The notes beneath the pieces are model-generated. The model made no database searches. It was not told where the DNA came from and worked only from the letters and a program-made list of their open reading frames with translations. From Macrococcoides caseolyticum (GTDB taxonomy: Bacteria; Bacillota; Bacilli; Staphylococcales; Staphylococcaceae), in contig NZ_JAHCPS010000008.1 in assembly GCF_021366795.1 (NCBI RefSeq), positions 51,734 through 115,733 on the forward strand: 64,000 bases of DNA, written 5' to 3'. This document shows, piece after piece, positions 20,705 to 31,077 of this stretch. The translations under genes and the position numbers were made by a program. Within the stretch, counting starts at the first letter, position 1. Every line of letters begins with the position of its first letter.

Positions 20705-22516
20705 ATGTATAAATTATCTATTCTTGCAACAACAGATACACATAGTCATATTAGTTTATATGATTATTTTCTGGAAAATGAATCAAAAGTTAATGGTCTC
20801 ATACTTGCTGGTAGTAAGATTGAAACCATTAAAGCAGAAAATGAAAAACAAGATATAGCAACTGTTGTTGTAGATAACGGTGATATACTCCAAGGGAATA
20901 TTATGGCAGATTATGCTGCAGAAATGCGTCCTGACATACATCCTGCAATTAATATGATGAATGAGATAGGCTATGATGCGGGTACGCTCGGCAATCACGA
21001 ATTTAATTATGGGCTGGATTATTTAAAAGAAGCAAATTCAAAAGCGCAATTTGAGATGGTCAACTGTAATGTGAAATATATCAATGGGGATTATGTTGTT
21101 TCACCTTATCATATTCTTCAAAAAGTTTATAAAGATGGGACGAAAGTGACCATTGGAATTACAGGCGTTGTGCCGGAACAAATTATGATGTGGGATGAAG
21201 CGCATCTATCAGAGCGTGTGATTGTTGAAGATATGTATGATGCGTTATTTCAAACAAGTCATCAGTTAAAAGCTCAAGGGTGTGATATTGTTATAGCCCT
21301 TATGCACACAGGATTAGACCAGGAACAACTTGAAGATATGCGTGGCATTGAAAATCAAGTTTATCAACTTACTCAAATCGATGCGATTGATGCATTCGTA
21401 TTCGGTCATACCCATCAGCAATTCCCTGGATCAGATTATGAAGGGATACCACAAGTAGATGCGCAGATTGGAAAGATATTTAATGCATATGGTGTTCAGC
21501 CGATGTGTTTTGCAAGTCACTTAGGACGCATTGATTTAGAATTAGAGAAGACTGAATCAGGACTTAATGTGGTACAAGGTAAGAGTCAGGTCATAGAACT
21601 TAAATCAAGTGATGTTGTGATTAATTCACATTTAGTTTCAGTGAATGAAGCTGCACATAATGGTGTTCTGAATTATATTAAACGTCCAATTGGTAGTACA
21701 ACCCGTCACCATGAAAGTTATTTTGCACAAGTGGGTACAAGTTCAGTGGTTGAAGTCATTGCCAGAGCTGGAAAGAAAGCAATTGAAGAGATGGTTTTAT
21801 GTGGGCAATTAAAGATTGCAAGTGAACACATTATTTCAACAAGTGCACCAATTAAAGCGGGTAGAGATGGTGTCAATGATTATATTGATATCAATCCTGG
21901 TGAATTGACATTAAAGGATGCATTAAATATTTATCGCTTTCCAAACAAACTATCTGTCGTCAATGTGAATGGAAAAGTGTTAAGAGAGTGGATTGAATGG
22001 AATGTATCGTGTTTTAATACAATGGGAAGCCCGTATATTCTTAAAGACAACAAATCCACGGCACCAGGGTTTCCAAGTTATAATATGGATATCTTCTATG
22101 AATTAAAGTATTGTATAGACTTATCACGCGAAGCAAGGTACAGTAATGTAGGTGAGAAAATAAATGACACATATCGTATTACATCATTAACTTATCGCAG
22201 ACAACCTGTTACAGATGACATGCAGTTTACTGTGCTGACAACGGATTACCGTACAAATTTCTGTCCAATATTAAATGATTCTTCTGTGATTAAATTACAA
22301 ATAGATGATATAGAAATTAGACAAGTGATTATGTCATATATTAAAGAAAAAGGAATGGATTTTGAACCGACACGTCCATTCACATTTAAACAGGAAGGCC
22401 GTTATCTATTCAAATCGAGTCCAGCAGGTATTAATTATTTACAGTCTGGAATAACACCAACAGATCGATATGATGAAGATTACTTAGTTTATGAATTTGA
22501 CACAAGTATCATTTAA
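20705..22516 (+). CDS. cytosolic bifunctional metallophosphatase/5'-nucleotidase
   Basis: A 603-residue two-domain enzyme. The N-terminal calcineurin-like metallophosphatase has its metal motifs in order: ATTDTHSH (8-15), VDNGDILQGN, GNHEFNYG, ALMHTG and FGHTHQQF. The C-terminal 5'-nucleotidase domain begins near 330 (IGSTTRHHESYFAQVGTSS) and ends in a substrate-binding section. Relatives hydrolyse nucleoside monophosphates or 2',3'-cyclic nucleotides. Unlike secreted CpdB/YfkN, no signal peptide or wall anchor is present, so it should act in the cytoplasm. Start ATG 20705 with GAGGTG. Confidence 0.88.
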   Translation: MYKLSILATTDTHSHISLYDYFLENESKVNGLILAGSKIETIKAENEKQDIATVVVDNGDILQGNIMADYAAEMRPDIHPAINMMNEIGYDAGTLGNHEFNYGLDYLKEANSKAQFEMVNCNVKYINGDYVVSPYHILQKVYKDGTKVTIGITGVVPEQIMMWDEAHLSERVIVEDMYDALFQTSHQLKAQGCDIVIALMHTGLDQEQLEDMRGIENQVYQLTQIDAIDAFVFGHTHQQFPGSDYEGIPQVDAQIGKIFNAYGVQPMCFASHLGRIDLELEKTESGLNVVQGKSQVIELKSSDVVINSHLVSVNEAAHNGVLNYIKRPIGSTTRHHESYFAQVGTSSVVEVIARAGKKAIEEMVLCGQLKIASEHIISTSAPIKAGRDGVNDYIDINPGELTLKDALNIYRFPNKLSVVNVNGKVLREWIEWNVSCFNTMGSPYILKDNKSTAPGFPSYNMDIFYELKYCIDLSREARYSNVGEKINDTYRITSLTYRRQPVTDDMQFTVLTTDYRTNFCPILNDSSVIKLQIDDIEIRQVIMSYIKEKGMDFEPTRPFTFKQEGRYLFKSSPAGINYLQSGITPTDRYDEDYLVYEFDTSII

Positions 22517-22596
22517 GGATAAGACAAAGGCTTTATAACAACTCAAAATATGATTGTCTTAGAGGTATTTTGAAATAAAACTTATTAGGAGAAAAC

Positions 22597-23961
22597 ATGA
22601 AACAAATTCAATTTAAGAAGAATGATGAATTACAAGGAACAGTTGTAGATTTAACACACGAAGCAGCAGGTGTTGTTAAAATTGATGACTATCCGTTCTT
22701 TGTCGAAGGTGCATTGCCAGGTGAAGAAGTAACGATTAAAGTAATGAAAGTCGGTAAGAATTTTGGTTTTGCAAGACTTGTATCGTTACAAACAGAAAGT
22801 CCGGATCGTGTACCAGAAAAGGATGTTGTAGGACGACAAATTGGAACGATGACGTTACAGCATTTAGCATATCCTGCGCAATTAAAGTTTAAACAGCATT
22901 TAGTAGAAAGTGCGTTTGAGCGTTTAGGGAAATTTAAAAATATTAAGGTTGCTGAAACAGTTGGGATGGAAGTGCCTTATGAATACCGAAATAAAGCGCA
23001 AATACCAGTAAGAAACGTAAATGGTGTGCTTGAAACGGGCTTCTTTAGAAAGAATAGTCATCAGTTAGTGCCAATTGAAAATTTCTATATTCAACATAAA
23101 GCGATTGATGAGGCAATCGTGAAAGTAAGAGATATATTACGTAAATACGATATTGTACCTTATAACGAACGTAACCATAATGGTGAAATCCGCCATATCG
23201 TTGTGAAACGTGGACATTATACAGGTCAATTAATGATTATATTAGTGACAAATAAAAAGCGCCTACAAAACATCGAATCAATTACACATGATATTGTGAA
23301 CGAAATCGAAAACGTTGAAAGTGTTGTCTTAAACTTCAATAATCAGGAAGGTAACGTGATTTTAGGACGTAACAACACAGTATTACACGGCACACCGTAT
23401 TATACAGATAAAATGTTAGGGTTAGAATTTAGAGTATCTCCGAATTCATTCTTCCAGGTAAATACACCACAAGCAGAAGAACTTTATAAATTGGCACTTG
23501 AAGCGGCAGATTTAAAAGGAACTGAAACGGTATTAGATGCCTATTGTGGTATCGGAACGATTTCTCTAGCATTAGCGAAACAAGCGAAACAAGTCTATGC
23601 GATGGAAATTGTCCATGAATCGATTAAGATGGCAAAACAGAACGCGAAACTTAATGGTATTGAAAATGCGCATTTTGAAACAGGTGCTGCAGATGAAATC
23701 CTACCGAAGTGGAGTGAAGAAGGCGTGAAGTTTGATGTAGCAGTCGTTGACCCACCAAGAAAAGGATTAGACGATGACTTCATCCAAACACTTATTAAAC
23801 AAAATCCTAAAAAGATCGTCTATGTCAGCTGTAACCCGTCAACATGTGCCCGTGACTGTCGTAAATTTGCAGATGCAGGATACAAAATCGAAACAGTGAA
23901 ACCAGTTGATTTATTCCCACAAACAGCCCATACTGAAGTTGTCGTTAGCCTTACGAAGTAA
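22597..23961 (+). CDS. RlmCD/TrmA-type rRNA (uracil-C5)-methyltransferase lacking Fe-S cysteines
   Basis: A 454-residue RNA m5U methyltransferase. A TRAM RNA-binding domain fills about 1-60; the SAM-dependent domain has VLDAYCGIGTISLAL near 313, VVDPPRKGL near 386 and the catalytic YVSCNPSTCARDCR near 410. Related enzymes modify U747/U1939 of 23S rRNA. The segment that normally holds the 4Fe-4S ligands (C-x5-C-G-G-C) reads VPEKDVVGRQIGTMTLQHL: no cysteines remain. The second paralog in this window (45270-46649) keeps them. It occupies the dagK-neighbour position of the S. aureus paralog. Confidence 0.88.
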   Translation: MKQIQFKKNDELQGTVVDLTHEAAGVVKIDDYPFFVEGALPGEEVTIKVMKVGKNFGFARLVSLQTESPDRVPEKDVVGRQIGTMTLQHLAYPAQLKFKQHLVESAFERLGKFKNIKVAETVGMEVPYEYRNKAQIPVRNVNGVLETGFFRKNSHQLVPIENFYIQHKAIDEAIVKVRDILRKYDIVPYNERNHNGEIRHIVVKRGHYTGQLMIILVTNKKRLQNIESITHDIVNEIENVESVVLNFNNQEGNVILGRNNTVLHGTPYYTDKMLGLEFRVSPNSFFQVNTPQAEELYKLALEAADLKGTETVLDAYCGIGTISLALAKQAKQVYAMEIVHESIKMAKQNAKLNGIENAHFETGAADEILPKWSEEGVKFDVAVVDPPRKGLDDDFIQTLIKQNPKKIVYVSCNPSTCARDCRKFADAGYKIETVKPVDLFPQTAHTEVVVSLTK

Positions 23962-23974
23962 TAAATGGATCGTC

Positions 23975-24006
23975 AAAAAAAGTCCTGATAATCAGGACTT
24001 TTTTTA
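23975..24006 (+). terminator. terminator of the RlmCD-type gene
   Basis: AAGTCCTGAT pairs with ATCAGGACTT, followed by a T run. Confidence 0.85.
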
Positions 24007-24051
24007 TTTTGGTGTAGTTAAACGCATGAGAATTGAATTTAATGCGTAGAG

Positions 24052-24080
24052 CACAGACTGGTTTTGGGTCTGTGTTTTTT
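24052..24080 (+). terminator. second terminator-like hairpin
   Basis: CACAGAC pairs with GTCTGTG, then six T. No gene lies between it and the first terminator, so it is a backup or the end of an unseen RNA. Confidence 0.5.
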
Positions 24081-24223
24081 ATGCGCATCATTTTGTAGAG
24101 AATAAGCGACTGTATTTTTATATTACAGCCGCATTCATTGACATAAATAAGCAGTAGTATTCTACCTTCTCACTCCCAATTCATATATAATAAAAATAAC
24201 AGTAAAACAAAAGAAGTGATATT

Positions 24224-25291
24224 ATGACGAGAAGAATTATACACATCGATATGGATGCATTTTTCGCTCAAGTTGAGCAGCGGGATAATCCTGAATTAAA
24301 GGGTAAACCTGTTATTGTTGGTGGTAAGAGTAGAAACCGTGGTGTCGTTGCAACGTGTAGCTATGAAGCGCGTCAATTTGGCGTGCATAGTGCGATGCCA
24401 ACTGCGCGTGCACATCAGCTTTGTCCAGATGGCTATTACGTCAGTCCGAGATTTGAAGTATACCGTGAAGTATCCAATCAAATTATGTCGATATTTAAGA
24501 GTTATACAGATATCGTCCAGCCTGTTTCTTTAGATGAAGCGTATCTTGATATTACCCATCTTGTGCGCAAAGATTTAGGTGCCAGTCAAATTGCTGCCTA
24601 TATTAAACGTGATATTTTGACTGCCACAAATCTTACGTGTTCAGCGGGCGTGTCATACAATAAATTTTTAGCGAAGATTGCATCGGGTATGAACAAACCT
24701 AATGGTCTAACTGTTATTCACTATGATAATGTGGATGCGATATTAAATGAACTTCCAATAGGCGAATTTCCTGGTGTAGGAAAAGTGACTGAAGAGAAAA
24801 TGTTACGTTTAAAGATTGAAACAGGTAAAGATTTACGTGCTAAAACTGAGTTTGAGTTAATCGAATTATTCGGAAAAAAGGGCACGAGCCTTTATCAGAA
24901 AGCACGTGGTATCGGTTCAGACATAATAAATATGGACCGAGTAAGAAAATCTATTGGTAAAGAATCAACATTCTCACATGATGTTCAAGACGAGACGTTC
25001 ATCTTACAAACGATGCGCAAACATTCAGAGAAGGTTGCACAGAAGCTTCAGGATTTAAATAAAGTAAGCGATACTATCACTGTAAAAATTAAAACAAGTG
25101 ATTTCGAATCCCACACAAAACAAACTAAGCTTTTAGACTTTACGGATCAATCTGATACCATTTATAATACAGCTGTGTTATTATATACAGACCTTAAAGG
25201 GAAATTTGACAATATACGTTTAGTCGGGGTCTCAGTGGGGAATTTAAAAAATAAAGTGTATGAAAATCTAACCATCTATGATTTTCTTTAG
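24224..25291 (+). CDS. dinB: DNA polymerase IV (Y family)
   Basis: A 355-residue translesion polymerase. Metal-binding Asp9 in [13 protein letters not shown] and the pair DE in [11 protein letters not shown] near 105 are intact; the fingers (PVIVGG...[11 protein letters not shown]), HhH-bearing thumb ([12 protein letters not shown]) and little finger follow. It ends shortly after VSVGNL, so a classic clamp-binding motif may be the tail NLTIYDFL. No LexA box (CGAAC-N4-GTTCG) is visible upstream, so direct SOS control is not supported here. A small membrane-protein gene follows. Confidence 0.94.
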   Translation: MTRRIIHIDMDAFFAQVEQRDNPELKGKPVIVGGKSRNRGVVATCSYEARQFGVHSAMPTARAHQLCPDGYYVSPRFEVYREVSNQIMSIFKSYTDIVQPVSLDEAYLDITHLVRKDLGASQIAAYIKRDILTATNLTCSAGVSYNKFLAKIASGMNKPNGLTVIHYDNVDAILNELPIGEFPGVGKVTEEKMLRLKIETGKDLRAKTEFELIELFGKKGTSLYQKARGIGSDIINMDRVRKSIGKESTFSHDVQDETFILQTMRKHSEKVAQKLQDLNKVSDTITVKIKTSDFESHTKQTKLLDFTDQSDTIYNTAVLLYTDLKGKFDNIRLVGVSVGNLKNKVYENLTIYDFL

Positions 25292-25306
25292 AAATGAGGA
25301 AGTATT

Positions 25307-25522
25307 ATGAAATTTAAATTTGCTATCATTGGTATAACTGCACTTCTCATTATGATGTACATTATGGAAACAATTGAGCATGGCTTTAAAGTGTTACCAC
25401 TTGTCGGAATTATTTTAGTTGCAGCATTTCTATTCTGGATTGATCATAAATTAGAACGACCTGTTAATCGCCATACGATAAAAAAGACAATAAAAGACAA
25501 CACGACTACGAAAAAAAAGTAG
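25307..25522 (+). CDS. small membrane protein
   Basis: 71 residues with two hydrophobic spans (about 4-22 and 30-46) and a Lys/Thr-rich basic tail (KKTIKDNTTTKKK). Start ATG 25307 has GAGGAAG. It follows dinB by 15 bp and its stop lies in a terminator stem. Function unknown. Confidence 0.65.
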   Translation: MKFKFAIIGITALLIMMYIMETIEHGFKVLPLVGIILVAAFLFWIDHKLERPVNRHTIKKTIKDNTTTKKK

Positions 25523-25535
25523 TCGTGTTTTTTAT
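25499..25535. terminator. bidirectional terminator
   Basis: ACACGACTAC pairs with GTAGTCGTGT around an A-rich loop, then T residues. It includes the stop of the small membrane gene and touches the stop of the reverse exonuclease gene. Confidence 0.8.
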
Positions 25536-26434
25536 ATATTCTGTTGGTAAAATGCAATCATCGCTTGTAACTTATCATCGTTCATAATGATAATATCCTG
25601 TCCTAAAGCAATTTTATTGCGCACGATACCTTCTTTCTTGGATGGTTGCGCGTTTTTTTGTTTACCCATAATAAAGTAGTCGATATGATCAATATCATCT
25701 GTATATGTCCCACCACAATTAACGATATACTGAACAATATGTTTTCTAGCTTTATGCAGTGTTCCAGTAATCGCAATACGTTTATTATAGAATGGATGAT
25801 TTGAATCAATAATGTTAGTTTCAGGTTGAATTTGATTTAGTTCTTGTTGATAACGTGACATGCTTTGTTTTTTTGAAGTGGTAGAAATATTTTTTATATA
25901 TTTTTTTCGGCGTTTCGTTTTTAAATAGTCTTCTAAATTCTCATAATGTTTAAGGAGTCTTACTGTAATCATGGCACAGGCTTTCGCATCATTTAATGCA
26001 TGATGGTGCCCATGAAAGTCGATATGATAATACTTCATCATATTCTTCAAACTATGGCTATGGTTCTTTACCGTATCACGTGCCATAATAACTGAACAGA
26101 AATATGGAAGTGTAGGCATTTCAAAGTGATATCTATTAATCGAGTCATGTAACACGCGCATATCAAACTGTGCATTATGGGCAACAATCGGTAAATCTCC
26201 GATGAAATCTAACATATATGGATATACCGTTTTAAATGTCGGAGCTTCAAGAACATCTTCAGGATGAATGCCATGGACGCGAATATTGGATTCACTAAAA
26301 TATGTTTCCGGATTAACTGTTGTATAAAATGTCTCAGTCATCATATTATCAATAACTTTTACCATCCCGACACTACAAATTGAAGCAGGACTCCCATTAG
26401 CTGTTTCAAAGTCTAAAGCGATAAAACGATTCAT
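25532..26434 (-). CDS. DnaQ-like 3'-5' exonuclease with C-terminal BRCT domain
   Basis: A 300-residue protein. The N-terminal DEDDh exonuclease has ExoI DFETANG at 8-14, ExoII HNAQFDMRVL and ExoIII HHALNDAKAC. After a basic linker, a BRCT domain fills about 215-300 (NKRIAITGTL, the conserved GGTYTDDI turn, DYFIMGK). Such pairs resemble the epsilon-like exonuclease of Gram-positives and suggest recruitment to a repair complex, possibly with pol IV encoded next door; that link is inference. Start ATG 26434 with GAGGGA is preferred over an upstream reading that runs through the next terminator. Confidence 0.86.
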   Translation of the reverse strand: MNRFIALDFETANGSPASICSVGMVKVIDNMMTETFYTTVNPETYFSESNIRVHGIHPEDVLEAPTFKTVYPYMLDFIGDLPIVAHNAQFDMRVLHDSINRYHFEMPTLPYFCSVIMARDTVKNHSHSLKNMMKYYHIDFHGHHHALNDAKACAMITVRLLKHYENLEDYLKTKRRKKYIKNISTTSKKQSMSRYQQELNQIQPETNIIDSNHPFYNKRIAITGTLHKARKHIVQYIVNCGGTYTDDIDHIDYFIMGKQKNAQPSKKEGIVRNKIALGQDIIIMNDDKLQAMIAFYQQNI

Positions 26435-26489
26435 AAAGCATCCCTCATTTTTAGATTTAACGTATTTTATCATGATTACCGACAAAATA

Positions 26490-26518
26490 AAAATGAGTGC
26501 ACTTATCGCACTCATTTT
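26490..26518. terminator. terminator of the feo operon
   Basis: AAAATGAGTGC pairs perfectly with GCACTCATTTT around 7 nt. It lies just after the reverse-strand FeoB-associated gene, and also just before the exonuclease start. Confidence 0.75.
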
Positions 26519-26522
26519 ATAT

Positions 26523-26696
26523 TTATTTCTTAATATTATCAAAATCAATTTGATGTAATGTATCGCAACCACAATTATCATTTAAATCACAGCTATTACA
26601 TTTACCAGCTTTAGACTTCTTGAAGAATTTATATAAAGTATAGAATGCATAGCCAAAGATTAAAGTAAATAATAAGATATTAAAAAATAATGCCAT
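26523..26696 (-). CDS. FeoB-associated Cys-rich membrane protein
   Basis: 57 residues read on the reverse strand from ATG 26696, with GGAGG upstream. One membrane helix (about 3-20), a basic patch (KFFKKSKAGK), then a cysteine cluster C-x2-C...C-x-C (CNSC, CGC) and an acidic end. This is the small FeoB-associated Cys-rich family found after feoB in Firmicutes; it may bind Fe2+ or an Fe-S centre and help FeoB. It lies 12 bp after feoB and completes the operon. Confidence 0.85.
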   Translation of the reverse strand: MALFFNILLFTLIFGYAFYTLYKFFKKSKAGKCNSCDLNDNCGCDTLHQIDFDNIKK

Positions 26697-26707
26697 AATT
26701 CAACCTC

Positions 26708-28702
26708 CTATATAAATAATCTTCCGATTTGATAAACAAGCATTGTTAATATATACGCGGTTGCTAGTGGATAGGCCATCGCGATGAATGTCCACTTCCA
26801 TGATGAAGTTTCTTTTCGAATCGCAGCAACTGTCGATAAGCAAGGAATATAGAGCAAGATAAATAACATAAATGCATACGCTGAAAGTGGTGTAAATTGA
26901 TGATGAATCATTGATACTAAAGCATCATCTTTTACGGCATATATAATCGCCATCGCACTTACGATAACTTCTTTTGCTAAGAATCCAGGTATTAACGTTG
27001 CGCCTGCCTGCCATGAACTAAAGCCTAAGGGTACTAAGAATGGCGCGATTGCACCACCAATCATGCTTAAGAAACTTTCTTCTATATCTACACCAAATCC
27101 CCCAGGACCTGCATAATTCAGTAACCAAATTAATACGGATCCGCCGAAGATAAATGTGCCTGCTTTTTTAACGAAACCTTTACCTTTTTCCCATGTACTT
27201 CTCCACAGCGTCTTTAATGACGGTAAACGGTACGGTGGTAATTCTACGATAAAGATTGAAGTATCGTTTTTCAAGACGGTCTTAGATAATATGAGACTTA
27301 CAAGTAATGCCACGACAATACCAATCACATATAAACTTAGGACGACAAGTGCCTGGTTTTCTTTAAAGAAGACACCTGCAAATAATGCATAGACAGGTAA
27401 ACGTGCTGAACATGACATAAATGGTGCGATGAGTATTGTTGTTAGTCGTTCTTTCTCTTCTTCGATACTACGTGCCGCCATAATGCCAGGTACGTTACAC
27501 CCAAACCCGATAATCATTGGAATAAACGACTTACCATTTAAGCCGAACACTTCCATTACTCTATCCATAATCACTGCAATACGCGCCATATATCCTGAAT
27601 CTTCAAGCAGTGAAATAAAGAAGAATAGCACTAATATTTGAGGGACGAAGACAAGGACGCCACCAACCCCAGCAATCACACCATCAGTCACTAAATCTTG
27701 TAAGAAAGGTACGATACCCATTTGTTGCATGATTGATTTTGCAGTGTCCGTCAATGGTCCAGCAAAGAATGCATCGAGCTTGTCAGATAGTGGGGTACCA
27801 ATCCATGTGAATGTTGTCTGGAAGATCAGCCACATTAAGAATAAGAAAATTGGAATACCGAATAGATTATGTGTGACAATCTTATCTAAACGTTCTGTCA
27901 AAAACTGCTTCTCTTCATCTGGATACGTTATTACACCATCTAGTACTTGTTCAATATATGCAATACGCGTTTGATGAATACTCGTTTTTAAACTTGTAAC
28001 AAGTTCTGATTCAAGTTTGGTTCTGATAGGCAATAATTGCGATAACGTTGCTTCAGATAAATAACTTTCAACAGATGGATTATTCAACAAATATTGAATC
28101 GCTAAGAAACGATAATGTTGACTGGCAAGCGGTAAATCAGATGGCAATAACTGAATCACTTCTGATATGGCTTGTTCAATTTGACGATCATACGTAATTT
28201 TCAACGGGCGATTGTGGGATAGCGTATCGCCCAATGCATGTAATACTTCAGTTGAACCACGCCCTGTTCGAGCAATGACAGGGATAATCGGTGTCTTAAG
28301 CTTGCGCATTAATAAATCAATATCGATATTAATGCCACGTTTCGTCGCAACATCGACCATGTTTAATCCAATCATCATCGGTGCGCCATATTCCATTAGT
28401 TGAATCGTTAATAATAAATTACGTTTCAGTTGAGCAGCATCGATAATATTAATCATGCCATTAAAGTGTTCATTCAACAAAAAATTTGTTACGACTGTTT
28501 CATCTTTTGACAGTGGTAACAAATCATAAATGCCTGGTAAATCAATCAATTGTCCTGCATTGCTTTTCAGTTGACCTACCTTTTTTTCGACAGTAACGCC
28601 ACTCCAATTCCCTACATATTCATAGCTTCCTGTTAGCGAATTGAAAAGCGACGTTTTCCCGACGTTCGGATTACCTAATATACAATAGGATGGACTAGGC
28701 AT
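26708..28702 (-). CDS. feoB: ferrous iron transporter FeoB
   Basis: A 664-residue Fe2+ transporter. The N-terminal G domain has G1 GNPNVGKT (10-17), G3 DLPGIY and G4 NMVD; the membrane part follows, with the Gate motifs around GFGCNVPGI and SCSARLPVY. Start ATG 28702 lies inside the end of feoA (8-bp overlap), a coupling expected in feoAB. A longer start in the alternative reading would run deeper into feoA and is rejected. Confidence 0.95.
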   Translation of the reverse strand: MPSPSYCILGNPNVGKTSLFNSLTGSYEYVGNWSGVTVEKKVGQLKSNAGQLIDLPGIYDLLPLSKDETVVTNFLLNEHFNGMINIIDAAQLKRNLLLTIQLMEYGAPMMIGLNMVDVATKRGINIDIDLLMRKLKTPIIPVIARTGRGSTEVLHALGDTLSHNRPLKITYDRQIEQAISEVIQLLPSDLPLASQHYRFLAIQYLLNNPSVESYLSEATLSQLLPIRTKLESELVTSLKTSIHQTRIAYIEQVLDGVITYPDEEKQFLTERLDKIVTHNLFGIPIFLFLMWLIFQTTFTWIGTPLSDKLDAFFAGPLTDTAKSIMQQMGIVPFLQDLVTDGVIAGVGGVLVFVPQILVLFFFISLLEDSGYMARIAVIMDRVMEVFGLNGKSFIPMIIGFGCNVPGIMAARSIEEEKERLTTILIAPFMSCSARLPVYALFAGVFFKENQALVVLSLYVIGIVVALLVSLILSKTVLKNDTSIFIVELPPYRLPSLKTLWRSTWEKGKGFVKKAGTFIFGGSVLIWLLNYAGPGGFGVDIEESFLSMIGGAIAPFLVPLGFSSWQAGATLIPGFLAKEVIVSAMAIIYAVKDDALVSMIHHQFTPLSAYAFMLFILLYIPCLSTVAAIRKETSSWKWTFIAMAYPLATAYILTMLVYQIGRLFI

Positions 28703-28931
28703 CGATGTGCTCCAGCATAATTTTACAAGCATCACAATTTCTTATACATACATGTTGCCCGTTAATATCTAAAGTGCAGGGACCTTTAAATAAACTTTTT
28801 TGACGTACTTTTATTTCACTACCTTCAGTGAATCCTAATGCATGTAAGCGATGCATGACCATCGCATTATCAAAGAACATTGATTTTATTCTGTATGAAC
28901 GCCCAAGCGTTGCATTGGCGATATGAATCAT
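28695..28931 (-). CDS. feoA: ferrous iron transport protein FeoA
   Basis: A 78-residue SH3-like protein that supports FeoB. Seen: [19 protein letters not shown] and a C-terminal [14 protein letters not shown]. Start ATG 28931 has AAGAAGG; the upstream in-frame codon lies over the Fur box. Overlaps feoB. Confidence 0.9.
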   Translation of the reverse strand: MIHIANATLGRSYRIKSMFFDNAMVMHRLHALGFTEGSEIKVRQKSLFKGPCTLDINGQHVCIRNCDACKIMLEHIDA

Positions 28932-28952
28932 AATGACACCTTCTTTTAAATA

Positions 28953-28971
28953 ATTGATATTGATTATCATT
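28953..28971 (-). promoter_or_regulatory. Fur box upstream of feoAB
   Basis: On the reverse strand TGATAATCAATATCA matches the 7-1-7 Fur core (TGATAAT-N-ATTATCA) at all but one paired position. It lies 22 bp before feoA, so iron-replete repression is expected. Confidence 0.75.
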
Positions 28972-29030
28972 TACGTATAGAATAGCACTTAGTATTGACA
29001 TAAACAAGTAGGGAATCCCCCTTTTTTTGA

Positions 29031-29065
29031 CAAAATAAAAACACGGTAAATAGAATTACCGTGTT
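29031..29065 (-). terminator. terminator of ftnA
   Basis: ACACGGTAA pairs with TTACCGTGT around 6 nt; the reverse strand continues TTTTTATTTT. Confidence 0.8.
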
Positions 29066-29079
29066 GAAAGCCATTTATT

Positions 29080-29580
29080 TTACGCTTCGTTAAATGTACG
29101 TGCACCTAGTTCCTTTTCATATAGATAAAGCGCATTAGCATCATCTTTAATGCGTTTAATATAATCGATATGTTTTTTAAACATCGCTTCTTCTTCGACT
29201 TGTTCATCGAGGAACCAGTTTAAGAAAGAAATCGTTGAGTATTCGTTATCATTTCTAGCGATATCAGCTAAGTTATAGAAACTTGCTGTAACTTGCTGTT
29301 CTTGAGCAAGTCCAGACTCAAACGTATCTAGTACGCTTGTAAACTCTGTTTTAGGTGCAGGAATTTCTGTGAACTTCGCGTGTTGGTCGCGATCGTTGAG
29401 ATAATTATAGATCTTAGTACCGTGGAATCTTTCTTCTGCTGCTTGTTGTTCATAGAAATTTGCGAAACCGTCATAACTCTCTGATGCACAATAAGCGGCC
29501 ATTGCCATGTATGCATGCGCTGCGGCGAATTCATCGTTCATTTGTTTATTAAGTGCTGCTGTCAATTCTTGAGAAAGCAT
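29080..29580 (-). CDS. ftnA: non-heme ferritin
   Basis: A 166-residue bacterial ferritin that stores iron as a 24-subunit shell. Ferroxidase-centre residues appear in [14 protein letters not shown] (Glu near 17) and [14 protein letters not shown] (E-x2-H near 50-53), with further acidic residues near 94 and 127. Start ATG 29580 has GGAGGG. It lies next to the feo operon. S. aureus ftnA is PerR-regulated; I see an AT-rich upstream region but no convincing PerR box. Confidence 0.95.
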   Translation of the reverse strand: MLSQELTAALNKQMNDEFAAAHAYMAMAAYCASESYDGFANFYEQQAAEERFHGTKIYNYLNDRDQHAKFTEIPAPKTEFTSVLDTFESGLAQEQQVTASFYNLADIARNDNEYSTISFLNWFLDEQVEEEAMFKKHIDYIKRIKDDANALYLYEKELGARTFNEA

Positions 29581-29757
29581 GTTATCCCTCCATTGATTAA
29601 GATAATTCCATTATAATACAATGAGAGTGAATTACATAATTATATAATACAATTGTAAGATTTATGAAAATGTGTCATGTTCATAAAAATAGCAACAAAT
29701 ATTTATGATAAAAATTAATGTAATGATATAATAAAGTGTTAATTATAGGAGGTTACT

Positions 29758-31077
29758 ATGAAAAAATTTGCTGCTAAAAATATGGCGAAAGCTGCACGAC
29801 GATTAAGCATTATGGCAGGTAAACGTGGTACAGACTTACCAGGTCAGATTGCACGTAAAATAGATCCACAAATCTTAAAAAAATTAAGTGCTGAAGTCGA
29901 AGAAGTTGTATTTATTTCAGGAACGAATGGAAAGACAACAACAAGTAATTTGATTGGTCACACATTAAAACAAAACAAAATAAAAATTATTCACAATACA
30001 GAAGGCGCCAATATGGCTGCCGGCATTACTGCAAGCTTTATTGTTCAATCTTCAAAAAATACAAAGCTTGCAATTATTGAGATTGATGAAGGGTCAATAC
30101 CACGTGTTCTAAAAGAAATGACACCGACGAAAATGGTATTTACAAACTTCTTCCGTGATCAGATGGATCGATTCGGAGAGATTGATATATTAGTTGATAG
30201 AATTGCAGATAATATTAAAGGACGCGGAATAGAACTCATTCTAAATGCAGATGATCCCTTTGTATCACGATTAAAAATTGCAAGTAATAAAGTCACATAT
30301 TACGGGATGAAGGCTCATATTCATAACTTTGAAGAAAGTACAATGATTGAAAGTAAGTATTGTCCGAATTGTGGGAAGATGCTGAAGTATGACTGGATCC
30401 ATTACAATCAAATTGGTCATTACACATGTTCGTGCGGATTTAACCGAAATTCACCGAAATATGAAGTGGAAGCTTTAACAGAAACGCCGTTTTTAAATCC
30501 GACGATTAATGGGCATACTTTTAATATGAAGATTGCTGGAGACTTTAACGTATTTAATATTATTGCAGCGTATGCGGTGTTAAGAGAACTCGGTTTAAAT
30601 GATCAATCGATTGAAAAAGGATTTTCGACTTATGCAAGTGATAACGGACGCATGCAGAACTTTGTTAAAGGTGAGAAACAAGCGATTATTAACTTAGCGA
30701 AGAATCCAGCAGGACTTAATGCAAGTTTATCAGTAGGCGAGAAGATTGATGGCGAGAAGTCGTATTTAATTTCACTCAATGACAACGGAGCAGATGGACG
30801 CGATATTTCATGGATTTGGGATGCCGACTTTGAGAAACTTGCACGTCAAAATATCTCGTATATTATGTGTACAGGAAATCGTGCTGAAGAAATCGCACTC
30901 CGGTTAAAATACGCTGAAATTGATGCACAAATTGAAGTGAATCAGAATATTAAAGAAGCAACGACAACTATCCTTAAACGACCAGAATATACGGTGTGTA
31001 TTCCGAACTATACATCGCTCGAACCGATGCACCAAGCGTTAAATGCATTTTTTGAAGGAGGTAAAGGCCATGAATAG
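29758..31077 (+). CDS. murT: lipid II isoglutaminyl synthase subunit MurT
   Basis: A 439-residue Mur-ligase-like protein that with GatD amidates the D-Glu of lipid II. ATP-binding GTNGKTT lies at 55-61. A four-Cys zinc ribbon inserted in the middle domain is clear ([12 protein letters not shown]...TCSCGF, about 200-225). The C-terminal domain (DUF1727) carries [16 protein letters not shown]. Start ATG 29758 has AGGAGG. It overlaps gatD by 8 bp. Confidence 0.96.
   Translation: MKKFAAKNMAKAARRLSIMAGKRGTDLPGQIARKIDPQILKKLSAEVEEVVFISGTNGKTTTSNLIGHTLKQNKIKIIHNTEGANMAAGITASFIVQSSKNTKLAIIEIDEGSIPRVLKEMTPTKMVFTNFFRDQMDRFGEIDILVDRIADNIKGRGIELILNADDPFVSRLKIASNKVTYYGMKAHIHNFEESTMIESKYCPNCGKMLKYDWIHYNQIGHYTCSCGFNRNSPKYEVEALTETPFLNPTINGHTFNMKIAGDFNVFNIIAAYAVLRELGLNDQSIEKGFSTYASDNGRMQNFVKGEKQAIINLAKNPAGLNASLSVGEKIDGEKSYLISLNDNGADGRDISWIWDADFEKLARQNISYIMCTGNRAEEIALRLKYAEIDAQIEVNQNIKEATTTILKRPEYTVCIPNYTSLEPMHQALNAFFEGGKGHE

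Noticed and set aside
24086..24223. LexA/SOS box before dinB
   Set aside because: No CGAAC-N4-GTTCG-like sequence was found between the terminators and the start codon.
26435..26581. N-terminal extension of the exonuclease gene
   Set aside because: The extended frame crosses the feo terminator and part of the Cys-rich gene; ATG 26434 has a good ribosome site and the family start.
29581..29660. PerR box upstream of ftnA
   Set aside because: The region is AT-rich and partly palindromic, but no segment fits the 7-1-7 PerR pattern well enough.
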